Shown: piece by piece, positions 59,657-64,000 of the stretch
Layout: every line of letters starts with the position of its first letter
Numbering within the stretch: position 1 is the first letter of the stretch
Origin: Bacillota bacterium
GTDB lineage: Bacteria > Bacillota > UBA994
Reading direction: 5' to 3'
Assembly: GCA_009773495.1 (NCBI GenBank)
Contig: WSXW01000001.1
Location: forward strand, 62,001 to 126,000
DNA length: 64,000 bases
Notes under the pieces: generated by a model
The model's database searches: none
What the model was told of the DNA's origin: nothing
The model's input: only the letters and a program-made list of their open reading frames with translations
Made by a program: the position numbers and the translations under genes

Positions 59657-60862
59657 CTAGTCTGCTCCTCGCGTCGTATTTTCCTCCAGCGCGGCAATCA
59701 GCAAGGGCAGTACTTGGTGAACATCACCGACAATGCCGTAGTCGGCTACCTTGAAAATCGGTGCGGCGGGGTTTTTATTGATGGCTACAATCATCTTGGA
59801 GCCCTGCATGCCGGCAACATGTTGAATGGCTCCAGATATGCCACAGGCTATATAGAGCTTAGGGTGGACTGTTTTACCTGTTTGACCAACTTGGTGACCA
59901 GAAGATAGCCATCCGGCATCGACTGCGCCGCGAGAAGCTCCCACTACTCCACCAAGTTTTTGCGCGAGCTTCTCTAGTAAGGCAAAGCCGGCGGCACTGC
60001 CGATGCCGCGACCGCCGCAGACTACTACTTTGGCGTCCTCGAGATTAACTACTTTACCCATTTCTTTAACGATTTCTCTTACCCTAGTGCGCACCTTAAC
60101 ATCCCGGCTATGGTACGCTTCTCGCACTAAATTGCCAGTTCTGCCGTAATCGGGGGACGTCTTTTTCATGACACCGGGGCGCACGGTGGCCATTTGCGGG
60201 CGATGCACTGGGCACAAAATAGTCGCCATTAAATTACCACCAAAAGCAGGGCGGGTTTGTAGCAGTATCCGCTCCTCAAGATCGATACCAAGCTCGGTGC
60301 AGTCGGCCGTAAGACCGGTGACCAAGCGCCCGGCCACGCGAGGGGCAAGATCCCGCCCGATATTAGTGGCCCCCATGAGGATTATCTCCGGCATATACTT
60401 CTTGGCCAGCCCGACAAAGGCCGCTGTGTAGCTCTCGGTACGGTAGAGCTCAAGTTCCTTATCTTCTACCAAGTAGACCGTATCGGCACCATAAGCATAG
60501 AGGTCCTTGGCCATCTCCGTGACATTTGCGCCGATAAGCACAGCAGACAGCGGAACTCCAAGCGAACTAGCTAGCTTTTTACCTTCGCCGAGCAGTTCGT
60601 AGGCGATGCTTAACATCTTCCCTTGGCGTTGCTCGGCAAAAACCCAGACCCCCTTATAGGACTGAGGGGAGCATTCGTCGCCTTCTACTTCATCGTCTCG
60701 ATAAATGGCTGTGACAGAACACATCTCGATGCATGCTCCGCAGAGAGTACACTGATCGTTAATAACTGCCACTCCGTTGACCATGTCAATAGCGGCAAAC
60801 GGGCAGGCAGAAACACAAAGATTACATCCGACACATTTATCTTTGTCTATGATAACAGTCAT
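59657..60862 (-). CDS. etfA: electron transfer flavoprotein alpha subunit with N-terminal 2[4Fe-4S] ferredoxin domain
   Basis: 401 aa. Residues 1-60 are a bacterial-type ferredoxin with Cys10/13/16/20 and Cys38/41/44/48. The rest is EtfA: FAEQRQGKMLSIAYELLGEG, LTADCTELGID, and the FAD-binding end GRGIGSAAGF...GASRGAVDAGWL, HQVGQTGKTVHPKLYIACGISGAIQH. The same extension occurs in CarE of the Acetobacterium caffeyl-CoA reductase, an electron-bifurcating complex. Downstream of etfB by 10 nt. Confidence 0.95.
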   Translation of the reverse strand: MTVIIDKDKCVGCNLCVSACPFAAIDMVNGVAVINDQCTLCGACIEMCSVTAIYRDDEVEGDECSPQSYKGVWVFAEQRQGKMLSIAYELLGEGKKLASSLGVPLSAVLIGANVTEMAKDLYAYGADTVYLVEDKELELYRTESYTAAFVGLAKKYMPEIILMGATNIGRDLAPRVAGRLVTGLTADCTELGIDLEERILLQTRPAFGGNLMATILCPVHRPQMATVRPGVMKKTSPDYGRTGNLVREAYHSRDVKVRTRVREIVKEMGKVVNLEDAKVVVCGGRGIGSAAGFALLEKLAQKLGGVVGASRGAVDAGWLSSGHQVGQTGKTVHPKLYIACGISGAIQHVAGMQGSKMIVAINKNPAAPIFKVADYGIVGDVHQVLPLLIAALEENTTRGAD

Positions 60863-60872
60863 CGTCTTCCTC

Positions 60873-61661
60873 CTACACTACGTGTTTGGCGCGCAGTTCC
60901 TGCACTAGCTGCTGCACGGCTTCTTTGTGGGTACCTGTCAAGATTTTGCCCGTCCCTTTTACAGAAGGGGTAAAGGTACGTTTTACTTGCGTAGGCGACC
61001 CCTTAAGCCCTATCTTTGCTGGGTCTGCCCCAACAGTCTCTGCTGTCCATACAGCCACTTTTTTCTCGTCAAACGCGGTGACGATACCGCTGGCAGAAGG
61101 ATAGCGTGGCACATTAAGCTCTTTAAGAGTGGTCAACAAGGCTGGTAGAGTGCTTTCCACAACCTCGTAACCATCTTCTAGGGCCCGCTCGACGACAACG
61201 TACTTTTCATCAAGTGAGACAATTCTCCTCACATAAGTGACATGGGGGATATCCAGATGCTCAGCCAACTCCGGGCCCACTTGTGCCGTGTCCCCATCAA
61301 TAGCTTGGCGTCCGCAAAAAATCAGAGAAAACTCGCCATGCTTTTCAATCGCCTTAGCTAAAGCATACGAAGTGGCCCAGGTGTCAGCACCGGCAAAGGC
61401 GCGGTCGGACAAGAGAACTGCTTCATGCGCCCCCATAGCTAGAGTTTCGCGCAAAGCGTAGTCAGCCTGCGCCGGTCCCATGGAAATAACCGTAACCTGC
61501 CCCCCTAGGGGCGCGGCAATGGCGAGAGCTTCTTCTAAGGCATTCTTGTCTTCCGGATTTATAATGGTGGGAAGCCCTTCACGAATAAGCGTCCCCGTCT
61601 TTGGGTCGAATTTGACTTCGGTAGTGTTCGGCACTTGCTTAATGCAGACAACAATTTTCAT
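60873..61661 (-). CDS. etfB: electron transfer flavoprotein beta subunit
   Basis: 262 aa. IVVCIKQVPNTTEVKFDPKTGTL, NALEEALAIAA, GAHEAVLLSDRAFAGADT, CGRQAIDGDTAQVGPELAE and VKRTFTP are EtfB features, typical of the clostridial Bcd-linked (bifurcating) type. Holds one FAD with EtfA. Follows bcd by 15 nt. Confidence 0.95.
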   Translation of the reverse strand: MKIVVCIKQVPNTTEVKFDPKTGTLIREGLPTIINPEDKNALEEALAIAAPLGGQVTVISMGPAQADYALRETLAMGAHEAVLLSDRAFAGADTWATSYALAKAIEKHGEFSLIFCGRQAIDGDTAQVGPELAEHLDIPHVTYVRRIVSLDEKYVVVERALEDGYEVVESTLPALLTTLKELNVPRYPSASGIVTAFDEKKVAVWTAETVGADPAKIGLKGSPTQVKRTFTPSVKGTGKILTGTHKEAVQQLVQELRAKHVV

Positions 61662-61676
61662 GCTCTTGTCCTCCGC

Positions 61677-62816
61677 CTACTTCAGGAGACTTGCTGAAAT
61701 GACCATGCGCTGCACTTCAGAAGTTCCCTCATAAATTTCAGTGATTTTGGCATCGCGCATTAAGCGCTCCACTTTATAGTCCTTCATGTAACCGTAACCG
61801 CCGTGAATCTGTATGGCCTTGACGGTATGCTTCATGGCCGTCTCGGAAGCGTAGAGCTTGGCCATCGCCGCCTCTTTGCTAAACGGACGCCGCATATCCT
61901 TGAGCCACGCCGCGCGGTAAACGAGCAGACGCGCCGCTTCGATCTCAGTTCCCATGTCGGCAATCATCCACTGCATCGCCTGAAAAGTCCCAATCGGCTT
62001 GCCAAACTGTTGACGCTCCTTGGCATAGCGCACACTTTCGTTGAGTGCCGCTTGGGCGATACCAAGAGCTTGCGCCGCAATACCGATTCTCCCGCCGTCT
62101 AAAGTTTGCATCGCTATCTTGAAGCCATCACCTTCTTTGCCCAGAATATTGCTGGCGGGAATCCGGCAATCCTCGAAAATAAGCTCCGTAGTGCTCGAAG
62201 CACGAATGCCCATTTTGTTTTCTTGCGGTCCAAAAGTAAAACCAGGCGTGCCCTTTTCCATGATAAAGGCACTGATGCCCTTGAGCCCCTTGCTTTTATC
62301 GGTCATGGCAAAAACGATATAAATATCTGCTACTTCACCGTTTGTGATAAACACCTTTGTTCCATTTAAAACGTACTCTCCACCCTCTAAGACAGCTATG
62401 GTCTGCTGCCCCGCGGCATCTGTTCCGGCGTTAGGCTCGGTTAAAGCAAAAGCTCCTAACTTCTCTCCCTTGGCTTGCGGCACCATGAAAAGAGCTTTTT
62501 GCTCAGGGGTACCAAACTGGTAAACTGGGTGCGCTCCCAAAGAAACATGTGCCGACAACACTACCCCTGTTGCCGCGCAAGCGCATGAAATCTCTTCCAC
62601 CGCCATAATGTAGGCCAGCGTGTCCGCCCCTGCCCCTCCGAGAGCCTTAGGGAAGGGAAGCCCCAGAAAACCCAGCGACGCCATCTTCTTTATTGTTACC
62701 CATGGGAATTCGCCACTTTCGTCAATCTCTGCGGCCATAGGCGCAACCTCTTGCGTAGCAAATTCCTGGAAGAGAGTCCTAAACATTTCATGCTTCTTGC
62801 TTAATGTAAAATCCAT
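61677..62816 (-). CDS. bcd: acyl-CoA dehydrogenase (butyryl-CoA dehydrogenase-like)
   Basis: 379 aa FAD enzyme. ALTEPNAGTDAAGQQT, FGPQENKMGIRASSTTELIFEDCRIP, RQQFGKPIGTFQAMQWMIADM, QIHGGYGYMKDYKVERLMRDAKITEIYEGTSEVQRMVIS. The catalytic glutamate is the E of YEGTSEVQR. Next to Etf with ferredoxin domain it could reduce an enoyl-CoA with NADH while reducing ferredoxin, or work in oxidation; chain length is not visible. Confidence 0.94.
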   Translation of the reverse strand: MDFTLSKKHEMFRTLFQEFATQEVAPMAAEIDESGEFPWVTIKKMASLGFLGLPFPKALGGAGADTLAYIMAVEEISCACAATGVVLSAHVSLGAHPVYQFGTPEQKALFMVPQAKGEKLGAFALTEPNAGTDAAGQQTIAVLEGGEYVLNGTKVFITNGEVADIYIVFAMTDKSKGLKGISAFIMEKGTPGFTFGPQENKMGIRASSTTELIFEDCRIPASNILGKEGDGFKIAMQTLDGGRIGIAAQALGIAQAALNESVRYAKERQQFGKPIGTFQAMQWMIADMGTEIEAARLLVYRAAWLKDMRRPFSKEAAMAKLYASETAMKHTVKAIQIHGGYGYMKDYKVERLMRDAKITEIYEGTSEVQRMVISASLLK

Positions 62817-62896
62817 ATCTTCATCACTCCGTGCTATATTTCACTTATCATGTTATTTTTTTCACTTTCACGGGTCCAAAAAAATAGATGGCCTGT

Positions 62897-63304
62897 CTAG
62901 CTACGTTTCGGATACATAACCAAGGCTTCTCCCTCAACCACAATGCCAGCCTGTTCAGTGCGGCCAGTTGTCTTGAGCCGGGCCCGGTTCTTGGCGGTAT
63001 CCATGTCAATCACTTCTACTTCCACTACCACAGTCTCACCAATACGCACGGGAGCCATAAATTTAAGGGACTGGCTGAGATAAATCGTGCCTTCACCCGG
63101 GAGCTGAGTGCCTAAAACGGCAGAAATGAAACCAGCAGTCATCATACCGTGGGCGATGCGCCCTTTGAAGCGTGTGTTCTTGGCATACTCTTCGTCCATA
63201 TGGACCGGGCTATAATCACCGCTCAACTTAGCAAATGCCGCAATATCTTCCTCTTTAATGAGTCGTTCCATACGAGCTACCGAACCGATTGTAAATTCTA
63301 TCAC
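62897..63304 (-). CDS. MaoC-type (R)-specific enoyl-CoA hydratase
   Basis: 135 aa hot-dog fold. DIAAFAKLSGDYSPVHMDEEYAKNTRFKGRIAHGMM contains the hydratase-2 motif with catalytic Asp and His. Short, PhaJ-like, without a second domain. GTG start after GGGAGGG. First gene of the maoC-bcd-etfBA operon, so it likely makes or uses the enoyl-CoA for the dehydrogenase. Confidence 0.92.
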   Translation of the reverse strand: MIEFTIGSVARMERLIKEEDIAAFAKLSGDYSPVHMDEEYAKNTRFKGRIAHGMMTAGFISAVLGTQLPGEGTIYLSQSLKFMAPVRIGETVVVEVEVIDMDTAKNRARLKTTGRTEQAGIVVEGEALVMYPKRS

Positions 63305-63647
63305 CGCAAACCCTCCCTAACTAAAATTTACCAAGGTCCTCTGGATAACAGCCTCTTCTTTTTCCTACTGGAAATAGACCTACACACTCTAAGTCTAAAT
63401 TGACCCACTAAAAAATGCAAGCAGGAATATCAGCTCATTCTCTGCTGGGTGGGGTGCGGTTAAAATTAGGCGATGTCCTCCGTTCTAGACACACTGCCAA
63501 AAAAGCTCTGTTAGTTGTATGACCAGTCGAACGGAAGGGGATATTTTGTTTGTCCCCACTATAGTAGCACAATAGTTGATCCTTGCCATGCAGGACACTT
63601 TTCTGAAACGGAGAAATAAAGGATTATCTAACCTAAAGGAATGGTGA
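63305..63647. other. 343-bp divergent intergenic region, no gene seen
   Basis: Separates the maoC-bcd-etf operon (minus) from the CBS-domain gene (plus). It holds a small hairpin GGGGA...TCCCC at ~63538-63558. I looked for a sigma-54 -24/-12 element (TGGCAC-N5-TTGC) on both strands and found none. A weak TTGCAT-N17-TAGACT on the minus strand is the best sigma-A candidate. Confidence 0.5.
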
Positions 63648-64000
63648 ATGATGAAAGGTAAAGACGCACTCTTTGACTCACAGGGGTTTTTTGAAAGGAA
63701 AACCTTGCTCGAAGCTAAGCTAGCTTTTGAGCTATATAGTCTTGACCAGATAGCCGTGATTGACGGGGACCGCCGCCCGGTAGGGGTTCTAACTCGGAAG
63801 CGGGTTGGGGAATTAATACAAAGCGGCTTGCCCCTTGCCACCCCGGTGTCGCAGTTAGTCGACAAGGCTGTGGTCTGTATCAGGGGCGAAGAAGAGGCAC
63901 ATCTCGTCATTGACAATAATCTTGCAGTAGCTTTTGTTGTGGACGACGCCGGAAGAGCAATTAATTTTGTAACCAAGCAGAGTTTGTTGCGCTCCTATTT
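63648..64000 (+). CDS. CBS-domain protein, N-terminal part (runs off the window)
   Basis: 117 codons visible, starting ATGATGAAAGG with AAAGGA 7 nt upstream. LAFELYSLDQIAVIDGDRRPVGVLTRKRVGELI and HLVIDNNLAVAFVVDDAGRAINFVTKQSLL are a pair of CBS motifs. Such N-termini occur in sigma-54-dependent activators next to acyl-CoA/Etf operons in Clostridia, so a regulator is likely, but the diagnostic domains lie outside the window. Confidence 0.75.
   Translation, partial: MMKGKDALFDSQGFFERKTLLEAKLAFELYSLDQIAVIDGDRRPVGVLTRKRVGELIQSGLPLATPVSQLVDKAVVCIRGEEEAHLVIDNNLAVAFVVDDAGRAINFVTKQSLLRSY

Noticed and set aside
63305-63647. sigma-54 promoter for the maoC-bcd-etf operon
   Set aside because: TGGCA words occur, but none has GC at the right distance (10 bp) for the -12 element.
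63485-63976. 163-codon open frame on the minus strand at the window end
   Set aside because: It is antisense to the CBS-domain gene, which has clear CBS motifs and a good SD, and it shows no recognisable protein features.
1-64000. tRNA and rRNA genes
   Set aside because: No cloverleaf with a GGTTCRA T-arm, and no rRNA sequence, was noticed on either strand by eye. A covariance-model scan would be needed to exclude a tRNA.

Overview
The window comes from an anaerobic, endospore-forming Firmicute of the Clostridia type. The evidence is a division and cell-wall (dcw) cluster ending in spoIIGA-sigE-sigG, an alpha/beta-type SASP, a GerA-type germinant receptor, CotE and CotS-like coat proteins, MurE with the m-DAP motif DNPR, rubredoxin-rubrerythrin, and a Bcd/Etf operon whose EtfA carries ferredoxin clusters. 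Base composition is near half G+C. Many genes start with TTG or GTG behind strong Shine-Dalgarno (SD) sequences. No rRNA, tRNA or CRISPR array was seen.

Layout. (1) 1-17368, minus strand: dcw cluster, read mraZ-rsmH-ftsL-pbp-murE-murF-mraY-ftsW-murG-murA-ftsQ-DUF881-sbp-ftsA-ftsZ-spoIIGA-sigE-(sigG). murD, murC and murB are absent from their usual places. (2) 17407-23170, minus: molybdopterin operon moeA, moeA-PBP fusion, moaA, moaC, MOSC-MogA fusion, behind a compact Moco-type riboswitch and terminator. (3) 23207-25872: two-subunit class I fumarase, an SASP gene, dispersed repeats and a HAD phosphatase. (4) 26037-29821, minus: a CoA-dehydratase activase system split over three genes, then a DUF421 membrane protein. 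(5) 29968-39123, minus: a spore-surface block with a CotS-like protein, a GNAT, four YheC/YheD-type ATP-grasp proteins, an amidoligase fused to an ATP-grasp-like half, and CotE. (6) 39314-46365: HtrA-like protease, ferredoxin-containing aldo/keto reductase, IS remnant and palindromic repeats, lgt, an MFS exporter, a split LysO-like exporter and a short UbiA-family prenyltransferase. (7) 46412-50430: gerAA-AB-AC with a sigma-F/G-type promoter. (8) 50505-57581: rubrerythrin and a 53-aa rubredoxin, a flavoprotein, birA, asparaginase, a scarred region (M23 remnant, frameshifted lipoprotein, IS fragment), bioY with a BirA operator, a 2-hydroxyacid dehydrogenase and a DUF1540 protein. (9) 57582-64000: typA, then maoC-bcd-etfB-etfA, and the start of a CBS-domain protein.

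How the parts fit. Sporulation links most of the window: forespore and mother-cell sigma factors (sigE, its protease SpoIIGA, sigG), coat assembly (CotE, CotS-like), SASP and germination receptor. Matching sigma-F/G and sigma-K promoter sequences precede sigG, the SASP gene, gerAA and cotE. The least understood part is the run of ATP-grasp and amidoligase genes next to cotE. It looks like a dedicated peptide- or amide-forming pathway acting on the spore surface and is the best candidate here for undescribed biology. Biotin is handled locally by BirA and BioY, linked by a convincing BirA operator. Two genes (rsmH and spoIIGA) seem to start translation at AUC or AUU.
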